From NCBI GenBank assembly GCA_020832305.1, contig JAFIEV010000041.1, positions 36,626 through 100,625 on the forward strand: a DNA stretch of 64,000 bases, given 5' to 3'. The DNA is from Cyclobacteriaceae bacterium (GTDB taxonomy: Bacteria; Bacteroidota; Bacteroidia; Cytophagales; Cyclobacteriaceae). The notes under the pieces were generated by a model that saw only the letters and a program-made list of their open reading frames with translations, did not search any database and was not told the origin of the DNA. A program made the translations under genes and the position numbers. Numbering within the stretch: the first letter of the stretch is position 1; the number at the start of each line of letters is the position of its first letter. Shown piece by piece: positions 27,603 to 36,917 of the stretch.

Positions 27603-28859
27603 TTAAACATTTACCTCCCTTCTTCTGCCGATAACCGCATAAAACAGAATAATGACAAAGCAAACGAGCGGAATGGCATAAGAAAAATTAATACTACCGG
27701 TAAGGTCAGAAACCTGTCCCTGAAAAAGGGTTATCACAGCGCCACCTAATATGGCCATGATCAGACCAGAGGCACCAATTTTTGTATCCTCACCCAAACC
27801 TCTTATTGAAAGTCCGTAAATGGTTGGGAACATGAGCGACATACAAGCTGAAATGGCGACCAGGGCATAAACGCCCGTAGGTCCGCCGCTGAAAATAACA
27901 ATTGTCGTACAAATGATTGCCAAGACAGAGGCTCCGGCAAGCAGACGGCCAGGGCTAATGAATTTCATTAAAGCGGTATTTAAAAAGCGCGATGCCATAA
28001 ATAGCACCAAGGCCGCGATGTAATAATTGGCAGCTGTTTCTTCATTAATGTTCAATTCATTCATCGAATATCGAATGGTAAAAGACCATACACCTATTTG
28101 AGCGCCCACATAAAAAAACTGTGCGATAACGCCTGTAACGTAATGCCTTTTTTTGGAGAGTCGTATAAGAGAAGGTATAAGGTCTATTTTCGAACTCTCA
28201 GCAGAGGCTTTAGGCATTTTGTAAAAATAAATAATCAGCCATAGGATCAATAAAACAAATGCTATACTTACATAGGGTCCCATTACTGCTTCAAGTTCAG
28301 CCGTTTTCAATGCTTTCAATTCCTGTGCCGACATCATGGCCCTATCTTCGGCGGTGGCTATATTTAGGTGCGATAATATGAAAAATTTGCTGAGTACAAC
28401 ACCTGTTATCGAGCCAATGGGGTTAAAGGATTGGGCAAAATTCAGTCGCCGGGTACCTGTTTCTTCTGGTCCGATGGCAATAATATATGGATTAGCCGTG
28501 GTTTCGAGAATAGACAATCCTCCGGCAAGAATAAAAAGCGCTACCAGAAAGTGCCCGTAGACCATTGTATAACTGGCCGGATAAAACAAAATGGCGCCGA
28601 TGGCAAACATGCCCAGCCCCAGTAAAATACCCGTTTTATAGGTGTATTTTTTTATTATAATAGCAGCGGGTAAGGCAAGACAAAAATAAGAACCATAAAA
28701 AGCAAATTGTATCCATGAGGTTTGAAAATCACTCATGCTCATAATTTTTTTAAAAGCGGCCAACAAAGTGTCGGTCATATTATTGGCCAGTCCCCAAAGG
28801 AAAAATAAACTGGTAATCAGTATGAATGGTATTATGGGTGTAGCGCCTCTTTTTGTCAT
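27603..28859 (-). CDS. FucP-type (FHS family) sugar:proton symporter
   Basis: 418 residues with about 12 transmembrane segments. The N-terminus FILITSLFFLWGLANNMTDT is characteristic of the L-fucose:H+ symporter family of the MFS, as is GGLSILETTANPYI in helix 4-5. Members import L-fucose, glucose/galactose or related sugars. The stop overlaps the longest possible frame of the GH106-like gene by 8 bases, so the pair is an operon. Given the neighbour, an L-rhamnose- or L-fucose-like product is a reasonable guess only. AATCGATT, a LacI-like half-site, lies at 28864-28871, just before the start. Confidence 0.88.
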   Translation of the reverse strand: MTKRGATPIIPFILITSLFFLWGLANNMTDTLLAAFKKIMSMSDFQTSWIQFAFYGSYFCLALPAAIIIKKYTYKTGILLGLGMFAIGAILFYPASYTMVYGHFLVALFILAGGLSILETTANPYIIAIGPEETGTRRLNFAQSFNPIGSITGVVLSKFFILSHLNIATAEDRAMMSAQELKALKTAELEAVMGPYVSIAFVLLILWLIIYFYKMPKASAESSKIDLIPSLIRLSKKRHYVTGVIAQFFYVGAQIGVWSFTIRYSMNELNINEETAANYYIAALVLFMASRFLNTALMKFISPGRLLAGASVLAIICTTIVIFSGGPTGVYALVAISACMSLMFPTIYGLSIRGLGEDTKIGASGLIMAILGGAVITLFQGQVSDLTGSINFSYAIPLVCFVIILFYAVIGRRREVNV

Positions 28860-28988
28860 TTTTAATCGATTTAGCGTAAAAATTGCCCACTAATTACAAT
28901 TTTTTTACCGGATTTTACATACCAGGTTCAAATTTTTTTAATAAGCTTTTTGAGGCGATCTGTTATTGGGCTGAAAAAGACGGCTTTG

Positions 28989-29735
28989 CTATAATTTCAA
29001 CACTGTTTTTAGCCTTTTATAGCCACTGCGACTTACGGGGACCCGTCTTCCACTTTTCAGCAAAACTTCGTAGCAATCTTTTCCTGCTGAAAGAATTTTA
29101 GAAATGGCATAAACGTTTCCAAGAATCGATCGGTGTAAACGCACAAATTGATTGGGGTCAAGATTATTCTCAAGAGATTGTAAAGTCTGTTGCTTGAGAT
29201 ATCGTTGTTCACCTGAATAAATATATATGTAATCGTCATTGGCTTCAGCATAATCCATATCTGATACCTGCATTATATGAATTCTATTTCCCAATTTAAT
29301 GACCATTCTTTCGAGATAGTCATCCCCTGAAGCCGATTTCAGGGTTTGGGCATATTCCTGCCTGACACTGCCTTCATTAATTCTTTTCAAAACCCTTTCA
29401 ACGGCCATATTAAGTCTTTCAAAACTAAAGGGTTTGAGTAAATAGTCAACGGCATTTTCTTCAAAAGCTTTAACGGCATATTGGTCGTAAGCGGTGGTAA
29501 AAACAATGGCAGGTTTCACTTCCAGACATTCCACCAGCTCGATGCCTGTCAGTCTCGGCATATCTATATCTAAAAAAATGAGATCTGGCTTCATTGCGTT
29601 TATTTGTTTTAAACCGTCAAACCCGTCACTTGCGGTACCTATGATTTGCAGTTCAGGTATTTGATTACACAACTCCATCAGCAATTGTTGGGCAGGAAGC
29701 TCATCCTCTATAATTAGCGTTTGAAGTTTAATCAT
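28989..29735 (-). CDS. LytTR-family response regulator
   Basis: The frame opens with TTG at 29741; the ATG at 29735 (MIKLQTLIIEDELPAQQ) is preferred, two bases after the kinase stop, giving 248 residues. Receiver domain: acidic pair EDE near 10-12 and phospho-acceptor Asp56 in DLIFLDIDMPRLTG; KPFSFERL contains the conserved lysine. C-terminal LytTR DNA-binding domain with YIYIYSGEQRYLKQQTLQ, FVRLHRSILGNV and GRRVPVSRSGYKRLK. It is third in the operon with the LiaF-like protein and the LytS-like kinase. Confidence 0.93.
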   Translation of the reverse strand: MIKLQTLIIEDELPAQQLLMELCNQIPELQIIGTASDGFDGLKQINAMKPDLIFLDIDMPRLTGIELVECLEVKPAIVFTTAYDQYAVKAFEENAVDYLLKPFSFERLNMAVERVLKRINEGSVRQEYAQTLKSASGDDYLERMVIKLGNRIHIMQVSDMDYAEANDDYIYIYSGEQRYLKQQTLQSLENNLDPNQFVRLHRSILGNVYAISKILSAGKDCYEVLLKSGRRVPVSRSGYKRLKTVLKL

Positions 29736-29737
29736 GG

Positions 29738-30796
29738 TCAATAATTTTTGTCACAGGGGAAATTTAACTCTACTTTAAACATTTTTCGATCTGCTTCTAC
29801 CCTCACGAGGTCATTTCGTTGATAGATCAGCGCCATTCTGTCTTTAACATTATCCAGACCTGTACCGGTACCTACTGGTTTTCGGGAGGCGCCATCAAAT
29901 GGATTGCATATCCATACTTTTAAGTAGCCGTGGAAGAAGGAAGCCCCAATTTGCACATTTACATTTCCCTGATCCGATTGCAAACCATGTTTAATAGCAT
30001 TTTCTATTAAGGGTTGTAAAATCAAAGAAGGGATCTTTTTACTTTTACTCTCCTCTCCTATGTTTTCTGTAATTTCAAGCCGATTGCCGAAGCGTATTTT
30101 TTCAAGTTGGAGATAGCGCCACAAATTTTCCATTTCCTTGGCCAGACTAGACCATTTTTCATCTTTGTGTTGTAAACTAAACCGCAAATAGTCAGATAAT
30201 AAAATAATCATATTGCGGGCTTTATCTGCATCTGTATGCGTATAGGCAGTTATTGAGTTTAAGCTGTTAAATAGAAAATGCGGATTGAGTTGAAACCTGA
30301 GCAGGTTAAGCTCAGCTTTTTGTTTATCGTTTTCCAAAACGGCTGTTTGCAATGCTTTGTCCCTGAAATCGCTGTAATACATTATAGTATAATACATCAT
30401 TATGATAAACAAATATTGCATAACTCCGCTAATAAGCCTGATGTCAATTGAATCCTTATAAAAAGTATTATAGGTGAGATCGATGAATGGTAAATTGATT
30501 ACCGAGTAATACCCGAGCGTAAGCCAAATGACAAGGGTTATGGAGAGTGCGGCAAGGTGGTTAACCAATAAATTAAAGGTACTGTTCGATTCTACTTTAC
30601 TGTATCTTACGGCAAACCATAATCCAAGGGCCAAAATGCCAAACCAAAAGCTGTGGAATATGGCATCAGGAATTGCATCAGAAAAAGGTAATTTGTAAAA
30701 GCCATGCCAGAATACAATACTCAGGAGTGCATGTATAAGCCATGCACTCAGATAGATGAGCAGGTTTTTTCTCGTTGTTGCAAAGGGATGTTTCAT
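29738..30796 (-). CDS. LytS/YehU-like sensor histidine kinase
   Basis: 352 residues. Four or so transmembrane segments in the first 140 residues, a short coiled region, then the His_kinase domain with His173 in LRFQLNPHFLFNSLN, followed by an HATPase with LILQPLIENAIKHG and GTGTGLDNVKDRM. The start ATG overlaps the preceding stop (ATGA, 30793-30796). This kinase class phosphorylates the LytTR regulator encoded directly downstream. Confidence 0.93.
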   Translation of the reverse strand: MKHPFATTRKNLLIYLSAWLIHALLSIVFWHGFYKLPFSDAIPDAIFHSFWFGILALGLWFAVRYSKVESNSTFNLLVNHLAALSITLVIWLTLGYYSVINLPFIDLTYNTFYKDSIDIRLISGVMQYLFIIMMYYTIMYYSDFRDKALQTAVLENDKQKAELNLLRFQLNPHFLFNSLNSITAYTHTDADKARNMIILLSDYLRFSLQHKDEKWSSLAKEMENLWRYLQLEKIRFGNRLEITENIGEESKSKKIPSLILQPLIENAIKHGLQSDQGNVNVQIGASFFHGYLKVWICNPFDGASRKPVGTGTGLDNVKDRMALIYQRNDLVRVEADRKMFKVELNFPCDKNY

Positions 30797-31512
30797 TGAA
30801 TGGGTTTTTTCTTTCCTCGATAGCTTTTAATTTCACCACCTCCCAACATAACAAATCCTTTTATCACAAGCACTTTACTTTCATCGATTACCTCCGGGCC
30901 ACCTGGTCGCTCATCTGAAAATCCGCCAAGCAATGCACTGACTTCAGTTTTTATAGTCCAGTCAGGAGGTACTATCAAAGATATACCTCCGAAAAGGGTG
31001 AAAATATCCAAGGTATGAACGCCTTCTGCTAATTCACTTGAAGTAAGGTCTATTTCAGCGCCACCCAGAATACATGTTATTTTTCCGCCCTGAAATCTGT
31101 CTGAATGTATAAATTTTTCTGCACCACTCAGAATATGAGCCTCATCCATTATATGAATGTTTTCAGCATTTTCAGCCTTTTTTAATTTTCCAAAGTGGTT
31201 TTTTCTCCATATAATAATAACACCGATCAAAATAAGAATCATAGGTATAATGATTGACCAGTCGGGATGTATGCCAAATTGCCGGGGTAGAATGAAAAAC
31301 AAAGAAATGGCAATGAGTACCAGCCCTCCGGTGAGATTTGAATTGGTTAATAATGAATAAACCCCAACTACCAGTAAGATATAGTACCATTTAAAATAAT
31401 TGTTGAGATTATATTCTTGTAATAAGCCTGCGTTATTCAACAGCCATAAGGTTCCTATAACTATGAATAAGCCTCCCAATAAGAGATTTTTGTTTTTAAC
31501 GAGTGGTTTCAT
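30793..31512 (-). CDS. LiaF-like membrane protein
   Basis: An ATG exists at 31548, but a consensus -7 element at 31536-31543 overlaps it, so transcription would start inside; the ATG at 31512 (MKPLVKNKNLLLGGLFIVIG) is the logical start, 239 residues. Four transmembrane helices with the LiaI/LiaF-like GGLFIVIGTLWLLNN repeat style, then a cytosolic C-terminal beta-rich domain (FQGGKITCILGGAEIDLTSS, LFGGISLIVPPDW) as in LiaF/VraT C-terminal domains. In Firmicutes LiaF inhibits the LiaSR envelope-stress system; here it is the first gene of an operon with a LytS-like kinase and LytTR regulator. Confidence 0.85.
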   Translation of the reverse strand: MKPLVKNKNLLLGGLFIVIGTLWLLNNAGLLQEYNLNNYFKWYYILLVVGVYSLLTNSNLTGGLVLIAISLFFILPRQFGIHPDWSIIIPMILILIGVIIIWRKNHFGKLKKAENAENIHIMDEAHILSGAEKFIHSDRFQGGKITCILGGAEIDLTSSELAEGVHTLDIFTLFGGISLIVPPDWTIKTEVSALLGGFSDERPGGPEVIDESKVLVIKGFVMLGGGEIKSYRGKKKPIQ

Positions 31513-31535
31513 TGTTTTTATATTTAGTATCTGAT

Positions 31536-31566
31536 CAAATATACGCATCTTTAAATCTGTGGTAAA
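31536..31566 (-). promoter_or_regulatory. Promoter of the LiaF-like/LytS/LytTR operon
   Basis: On the minus strand TATATTTG (31536-31543) is a perfect -7 match; TTTA (31563-31566) lies 19 bases upstream in the -33 position. The location decides that the LiaF-like start is at 31512 rather than 31548. Confidence 0.6.
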
Positions 31567-31663
31567 TATTCAATCGGTAAGTGGCAGGTTTTTACCGGCG
31601 AACTGCAGAATCAGATGGAAAAATAGCGGGGATTAATTTATTTTGCAGGCATAAACTTAATAT

Positions 31664-32155
31664 ATGGAACCAAATTGCCAGCGACTCAGTTTTACATTAA
31701 CCCGCTCACGCCATGTGAAATTTTTTATTTTGGAATACTTCATCGGTGCAGGAGGTGTGTATGTCTGGATCAGAACACTGGGTGGTCCTCTATTGGTGTT
31801 TATGGGATTAAATTACTTATTGAGCTATGAAAAATACTCTATGTATTTTGGGATATTCTGTATCATATTTGGTGTATATTATGCCTTCAGGCCAATGCTA
31901 ATGGTGCTTTTAAATAAGGAAGGGATCTTTAATAATAGTTCAGTTATTTTATTTCTGGAAGAAACCGCCTTAGGGTGTCAAATTAATAAACTGGAAATAA
32001 CCATCGATTATCAAAAAATAACAGAATTTTCAAAAAGAAAATGGTACTATATTATTAAAGCCAGTAAAAATCGTAGTATTTTTATTCCTTCGGGTGAAAT
32101 CCGTCAGGGATGGGTGGATGCCTTTTGGGAATTGCGCAACAGTGCGGTTAATTAA
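31664..32155 (+). CDS. Membrane protein with YcxB-like C-terminal region
   Basis: 163 residues. Two transmembrane helices (about 38-60 and 65-85), then a soluble region with FNNSSVILFLEETALG, TIDYQKITEFSKRKWYYII and IFIPSGEIRQGWVDAFWEL, the pattern of small YcxB-type proteins of unknown function (a PH-like fold). Stand-alone and divergent from the LiaF-like operon; CGGTAA/TTACCG inverted arms at 31575-31597 lie in the shared upstream region. Confidence 0.55.
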   Translation: MEPNCQRLSFTLTRSRHVKFFILEYFIGAGGVYVWIRTLGGPLLVFMGLNYLLSYEKYSMYFGIFCIIFGVYYAFRPMLMVLLNKEGIFNNSSVILFLEETALGCQINKLEITIDYQKITEFSKRKWYYIIKASKNRSIFIPSGEIRQGWVDAFWELRNSAVN

Positions 32156-32176
32156 TTAAAATGTAAAGTAAAAGTT

Positions 32177-32326
32177 ATGATTAAAAGCTACATTTTTCAG
32201 GGGTTGAACCAGGTCAATCGCCGGATATTGCCGAGTTACCGGAAGAAAAACCCATTGAAGTTGACTAAGTTGCAAAAAGCAGTAACTGCCTACCGCTATT
32301 GGGTACTGATACAATCTATGAAATGA
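32177..32326 (+). CDS. Small conserved-looking protein of 49 residues
   Basis: An ORF starting at the ATG at 32177 and ending TGA at 32324-32326. The translation is strongly basic and aromatic: MIKSYIFQGLNQVNRRILPS, YRKKNPLKLTKLQKA, TAYRYWVL. From memory, Bacteroidota carry small proteins with a similar LPSY..K...LTK..KA...YRYWV pattern, sometimes labelled SsrA-binding by automatic pipelines; I cannot confirm that here. It lies between the YcxB-like gene and the MASE1 kinase, on the same strand as both. Confidence 0.5.
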   Translation: MIKSYIFQGLNQVNRRILPSYRKKNPLKLTKLQKAVTAYRYWVLIQSMK

Positions 32327-32391
32327 AAATCAATGTTGCGCTTTTATAATCAAATCTGAGGATTTTTGAGATAGGATAATCAATACAACAC

Positions 32392-34320
32392 ATGTCCATT
32401 AAAAACACCCGAAAATTGCCCTGGTGGATATGGCCGGCAGGATTAATACTTCATCAACTTGCCTCACGGATAAGTATTTTTTACCTATACACACCTGATA
32501 TATCAGATGTTTATTTACCCTTTGCAATAAGTGTAATTATGATATACTGGCTGGGTCCGGCATCCTTATTGGTAATCTATCTGAGCACTATATTAAATGA
32601 ACCGCTGTGGGGGCATGAGCTATATACCTGGCCATTTTTTGGTATCCCTGAGGTCATCTTTACCTATCTTTCATGGTTGTTTTACATCAAATTGCTTAAA
32701 GGAAGTATTTATTTCAGGCAATTGAAACAGGTAATACTTTTTTTAATTTTCGGGATTACAATACCACTATTAATTCAAACCTGGCTTTTAAAAGAAATAC
32801 TGGTATTTTTTGGAGAAACTGACAGAACCTTGTTTTGGCAAAGGTGGCTGACGGCTGTTTTGGGGGACTTCATGCCAGTTATTGTAATAGCATTGCCAAT
32901 AATGTACTTTTTCAGCGGATACTTGGAAAAACGTGGGTTAATTGCTCGTTCAGGTGAAATGTTTAAACCTATTCGCCGCCAAAATGCAGCCTTTTATTAT
33001 GAAATTATATTCCCGACAGCTTCCGTCATTTTCTTAAGTCTGATACTGGATTTTGGCAAATTCTGGTATGTGTTCGGAATTATCGCTCTTTTCGTTTCCT
33101 TACGACAAGGATTTCCCGGTGTATTAATCGTTGTATTTATAACAGTAGCAGTAACTTATATTCTGCCGGCTGCAATTTTTCAACAAACACAAACTAACTA
33201 TTTTTCAGAAAATGAACTGATCTATATATACCTTGGCAATAATCTATTATCTGTTTTTTCTATCATTACAGGAAGACTTGTCAGCGATCTTAAATATGCC
33301 AATCGACAGGTTCAGGATAACCTTGAACGTATCAGAAAACTCGACCAGGAAAAAATCGATTCACAAATGCAGCTGATCACATTACGTGAACAACAAAACA
33401 GTTTACTGGAAAAGCAGGTACATGAACGAACCATGGAGCTGAAAGAACTCAACGACGAATTGTTGACCCAAACAGAAGAACTTGCCACCATGAGTGAAGA
33501 ATTAGCGTTGCAGAGAGACAGCCTTGAGGAACAAAATAAAATCATTGAACAAAAAAATGTCGAATTGCAAAAGGCTGGCGAAGTTCTTCAGAAACGCATT
33601 GAAGAAAGTACACACGCACTTAAATACAGTAATAAAGAGTTAGTCTCTCAAAATGTCCAACTCGAACAGTTTGCCTTTATGATAGCACATAATATACGCA
33701 GTCCGATTGCGAGATTATTGGGCCTGGCAAATATCTTTAATGTACAGAATCCTGAAGATCTGCACAATATTGAAGTATTGACAAAACTGCAGCAATCAGC
33801 CAAAGACCTCGATGAAATAGTGAGGGAAATAAGTGGTATACTCAGAATAAAGCAAGGATTGCAAGGCACATTTGTTAAGCTCAATACCCGGGTGATAATG
33901 GAAAAAGTACTGCGAGCCCTTCACAATGAAATACAGGAAAACGAAGTCATATTCAAAGCAGACCTAGATAATTTTCCGGTGGTTAAAGGTATCGAAGCAT
34001 ATATTTATTCCATTTTTTACAACTTGTTAAGCAATAGTATAAAATATGGTGCAGATACACGAAAAATCGAAATATCTGTTGAAACTTCCCAAAATGATGA
34101 ATTTATACTGTTGCATTTTCAAGACAATGGAATGGGTTTTGACTATGCGACAGTTAAAGACAAAGTTTTTAAGCCATTTACCCGTTTTCATACGCATAAG
34201 GAAGGCAAAGGGCTGGGACTTTTTCTTATAAAGATTCAAATGGAATCAATGGGAGGGCAATTGGAAATATTTAGCGAGCCAGATAAAGGTTTCGAAGCCA
34301 AACTTTTTTTTATTAAATAA
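32392..34320 (+). CDS. MASE1-domain sensor histidine kinase
   Basis: 642 residues. Residues about 10-300 form a multi-helix membrane sensor of the MASE1 type (LPFAISVIMIYWLGPASLLV, GIPEVIFTYLSWLF). A long coiled coil (about 300-410, rich in KELNDELLTQTEELATMSEE) precedes HisKA with the phosphorylated His in FMIAHNIRSPIARL and an HATPase with NLLSNSIKYG, DNGMGF and GKGLGLFLIK. The ligand is unknown. Its response regulator is not adjacent, so it is an orphan kinase in this window. Confidence 0.92.
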   Translation: MSIKNTRKLPWWIWPAGLILHQLASRISIFYLYTPDISDVYLPFAISVIMIYWLGPASLLVIYLSTILNEPLWGHELYTWPFFGIPEVIFTYLSWLFYIKLLKGSIYFRQLKQVILFLIFGITIPLLIQTWLLKEILVFFGETDRTLFWQRWLTAVLGDFMPVIVIALPIMYFFSGYLEKRGLIARSGEMFKPIRRQNAAFYYEIIFPTASVIFLSLILDFGKFWYVFGIIALFVSLRQGFPGVLIVVFITVAVTYILPAAIFQQTQTNYFSENELIYIYLGNNLLSVFSIITGRLVSDLKYANRQVQDNLERIRKLDQEKIDSQMQLITLREQQNSLLEKQVHERTMELKELNDELLTQTEELATMSEELALQRDSLEEQNKIIEQKNVELQKAGEVLQKRIEESTHALKYSNKELVSQNVQLEQFAFMIAHNIRSPIARLLGLANIFNVQNPEDLHNIEVLTKLQQSAKDLDEIVREISGILRIKQGLQGTFVKLNTRVIMEKVLRALHNEIQENEVIFKADLDNFPVVKGIEAYIYSIFYNLLSNSIKYGADTRKIEISVETSQNDEFILLHFQDNGMGFDYATVKDKVFKPFTRFHTHKEGKGLGLFLIKIQMESMGGQLEIFSEPDKGFEAKLFFIK

Positions 34321-34333
34321 TTTCTCCGCTCAA

Positions 34334-34364
34334 TTTGTAATTAGTCTAAATAAGTATATTTTTG
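34334..34364 (+). promoter_or_regulatory. Promoter of the TonB receptor gene at 34452
   Basis: TTTG (34334-34337), exactly 19 bases, then TATTTTTG (34357-34364), a full match to the Bacteroidota consensus. The transcript would start near 34371, giving an untranslated leader of about 80 bases. Confidence 0.8.
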
Positions 34365-34451
34365 CACCACATTAAAGATGACGTCGTGCTACACTTTGTC
34401 TTTTATTTAGAACCGAACTAATTAAACATTACTTTAATTTTACAAATTTTT

Positions 34452-36917
34452 ATGAAGAATAGGTCGTTTAATGCCCTTTTGGCCACAATAGGCATTTACT
34501 TTTTTTTAATTGCAATAGAATCCAATGCAATTTCACTGACTGGTGATTATGATAAGCCCACAGGAAAAAAGCTTGTAGTTTCGGGAATTGTAAAGTCAAC
34601 CAATGGCGATCCTGTAGCATTTGCCAATGTTGCCATACTTGGCACGGTTAAAGGTACCTATACACACGTTGATGGATCATTTGAAATTTATGATTTAAAC
34701 GATGGGGACTATCAGGCCAGGGTAAGTGCAGTTGGTTTTAAAACCTTAACACTTCCCTTAACTATTGGGTCAGCCAAAGCCACGAATCTTGAAATTCGTT
34801 TTGAGCATGAAGGGGTTGAAATGCCTGAGATCAGTGTTATAGCCGAAAAAGACAGAATTTTTAGTAAAGTACCTGGTTCAGTTAATTATTTCGATGAAAA
34901 GGAGCTCAAGGAAATTCGACCTATAAGTGGAAATGAAGTACTTAGGCGGTCTCCGGGTGTACATGTCGTAGATGAAGAGGGCTTGGGTATGCGAGTTAAT
35001 GTGGGTATAAGAGGACTAGATCCTGACCGAAGTCGTTCGGTATTGGTTCTTGAAGATGGTATACCTGTCGCACTTTCACCTTATGGAGAACCCGAAATGT
35101 ACTATACTCCGGCTATTGACCGCATGGCTGGTATAGAGATTCTCAAGGGATCTGGACAGATTTTGTATGGACCCCAAACTATAGGCGGCGTGATAAATTA
35201 TATCACAGCCAATCCATCAGAACAGGAAAGCGGCAATATCAGGATACAGGGAGGACAAGGGGGCTTTTTCTCTGGTCTTCTCAATTATGGCAACACCTTC
35301 GGAAACACAGGGGTGCAAGTAAATCTTTTGAAAAAATCAGGAAACAATATTGGTCCCACTGAATTTGATATAACAGATTTTAATGCAAAATTCCTGTTTG
35401 ACATCAGCGCGAAATCTGTGCTGGGCGTTAAATTAGGCGTATATGATGAGGTTTCCAATTCTACCTATATAGGCATTACCCAAACAATGTACGATGCTGG
35501 TGGACAGGATTTTACAAGGGTTGCCCCTGATGATCAACTGGATGTACGTAGATATGCCCTGAGCATGAGCCATGAATATCGCTTTAATCCAAAAATGAAA
35601 CTAAGGACCATAGCATACGGCTATACAACCACCCGAAACTGGAATCGTCAGGATTTTAGCCTGAACACAAACAACAATACTCCACCTGCCAACTGGACCG
35701 GCGTTGTTTGGGGTGATCTTGATGTACCCGGTGGCGCTGTATTTATGAGAAATAGTACAGGCAACAGAAACAGACAATTTGAAGTAGGTGGTATAGAACC
35801 AAGGTTAGAAATTGACTATGCTATTGCCGATTTAAAAAGTGAACTCATTGTAGGAACCCGGTATTTGTATGAAAGGGCTTTTGAGCAAAGAGTAAATGGC
35901 ACCAGGGCCGGAGTTAAATCAGGTAATCTGATGGAGGATGAAGTGAGAACCGGTTATGCGGCCAGCGCTTATTTTCAGAATCAAATACATATAAATTCCA
36001 AACTTATGTTGAGTGGCGGATTGAGATATGAGCATTTTGATTATGAAAGGGATATCCGTAGACGTACATTTAATATAGGTGGACAAAATGTACTACGGGA
36101 TACATCCCTGGTAAGTGATAATGCTATAGGTCAGCTTATTCCAGGTGCTGGCTTTACCTATAGACCCACAAAACTTGTAAGTGTATTTGGTGGAGCACAC
36201 AGGGGTTTCGCTCCTCCGAGAATTAAAGATGCCATTTCTAATATTGGTGAAGTATATGAACTTGGAGCCGAACTCAGCTGGAATTATGAATTGGGCTTCA
36301 GAAGTGAAATGATCAGAGGTATCTTTATGGAGTTGACAGCCTTTCATATGGATTTTTCTAACCAGATTATTCCGGTATCAGAGTCCTCAGGAGGTGTTGG
36401 CGTAGGATTAGTCAATGGAGGTGCAACCATTCATAGAGGCATTGAAGGCGCCTTGGTTGTCGATATAGCCCAATTAGCCGGTTTCAAAAAACTTGCTGTG
36501 GAGTATGACATCAATATGGCTTATGTTGATGCAAGATTCTCAGAAGATCGCTTTAAAGGTGAAGTAAATATATCCAGTAATCGCACACCCTATGCGCCAG
36601 AGATATTCCTAAGCAGTGCACTTACAGTGCGGAGCCAGTCCGGTTTTGGAGGTCGGGTAACAGGTACATATGTCGGTTCACAATTTACAGATGAACTCAA
36701 TACTATTTCTCCCTCAGCAAACGGTAGAATAGGTGTTATTCCATCTTATTTTGTTATCGACGCCAATGCGTTTTATCTGATTGAGAAATGGAATACAGAA
36801 TTCAATATTTCTGTTAAAAACCTAACTGATGAACGATATATTGTAACCCGTCGCCCGCAGGGTATTCGGGTTGGTTTACCGCAGCTTTTTACAGCCGGTA
36901 TCAACTTCAGATTTTAA
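34452..36917 (+). CDS. TonB-dependent receptor, FecA/siderophore-like
   Basis: 821 residues. Signal peptide ([18 protein letters not shown]), a CarboxypepD_reg-like domain ([20 protein letters not shown] to FKTLTL), then a plug with [39 protein letters not shown] and [20 protein letters not shown], which is the pattern of iron-siderophore or ferric citrate receptors. The barrel ends in [10 protein letters not shown]. No FecR or sigma factor gene is adjacent; the substrate is a guess. Its last bases overlap the convergent gene by 3 bases. Confidence 0.9.
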   Translation: MKNRSFNALLATIGIYFFLIAIESNAISLTGDYDKPTGKKLVVSGIVKSTNGDPVAFANVAILGTVKGTYTHVDGSFEIYDLNDGDYQARVSAVGFKTLTLPLTIGSAKATNLEIRFEHEGVEMPEISVIAEKDRIFSKVPGSVNYFDEKELKEIRPISGNEVLRRSPGVHVVDEEGLGMRVNVGIRGLDPDRSRSVLVLEDGIPVALSPYGEPEMYYTPAIDRMAGIEILKGSGQILYGPQTIGGVINYITANPSEQESGNIRIQGGQGGFFSGLLNYGNTFGNTGVQVNLLKKSGNNIGPTEFDITDFNAKFLFDISAKSVLGVKLGVYDEVSNSTYIGITQTMYDAGGQDFTRVAPDDQLDVRRYALSMSHEYRFNPKMKLRTIAYGYTTTRNWNRQDFSLNTNNNTPPANWTGVVWGDLDVPGGAVFMRNSTGNRNRQFEVGGIEPRLEIDYAIADLKSELIVGTRYLYERAFEQRVNGTRAGVKSGNLMEDEVRTGYAASAYFQNQIHINSKLMLSGGLRYEHFDYERDIRRRTFNIGGQNVLRDTSLVSDNAIGQLIPGAGFTYRPTKLVSVFGGAHRGFAPPRIKDAISNIGEVYELGAELSWNYELGFRSEMIRGIFMELTAFHMDFSNQIIPVSESSGGVGVGLVNGGATIHRGIEGALVVDIAQLAGFKKLAVEYDINMAYVDARFSEDRFKGEVNISSNRTPYAPEIFLSSALTVRSQSGFGGRVTGTYVGSQFTDELNTISPSANGRIGVIPSYFVIDANAFYLIEKWNTEFNISVKNLTDERYIVTRRPQGIRVGLPQLFTAGINFRF

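Noticed and set aside
31575..31597. CGGTAA/TTACCG hairpin in the LiaF-like/YcxB-like divergent region
   Set aside because: Only 6-bp arms and no T run; could be chance, so listed only as a note in the neighbouring gene.
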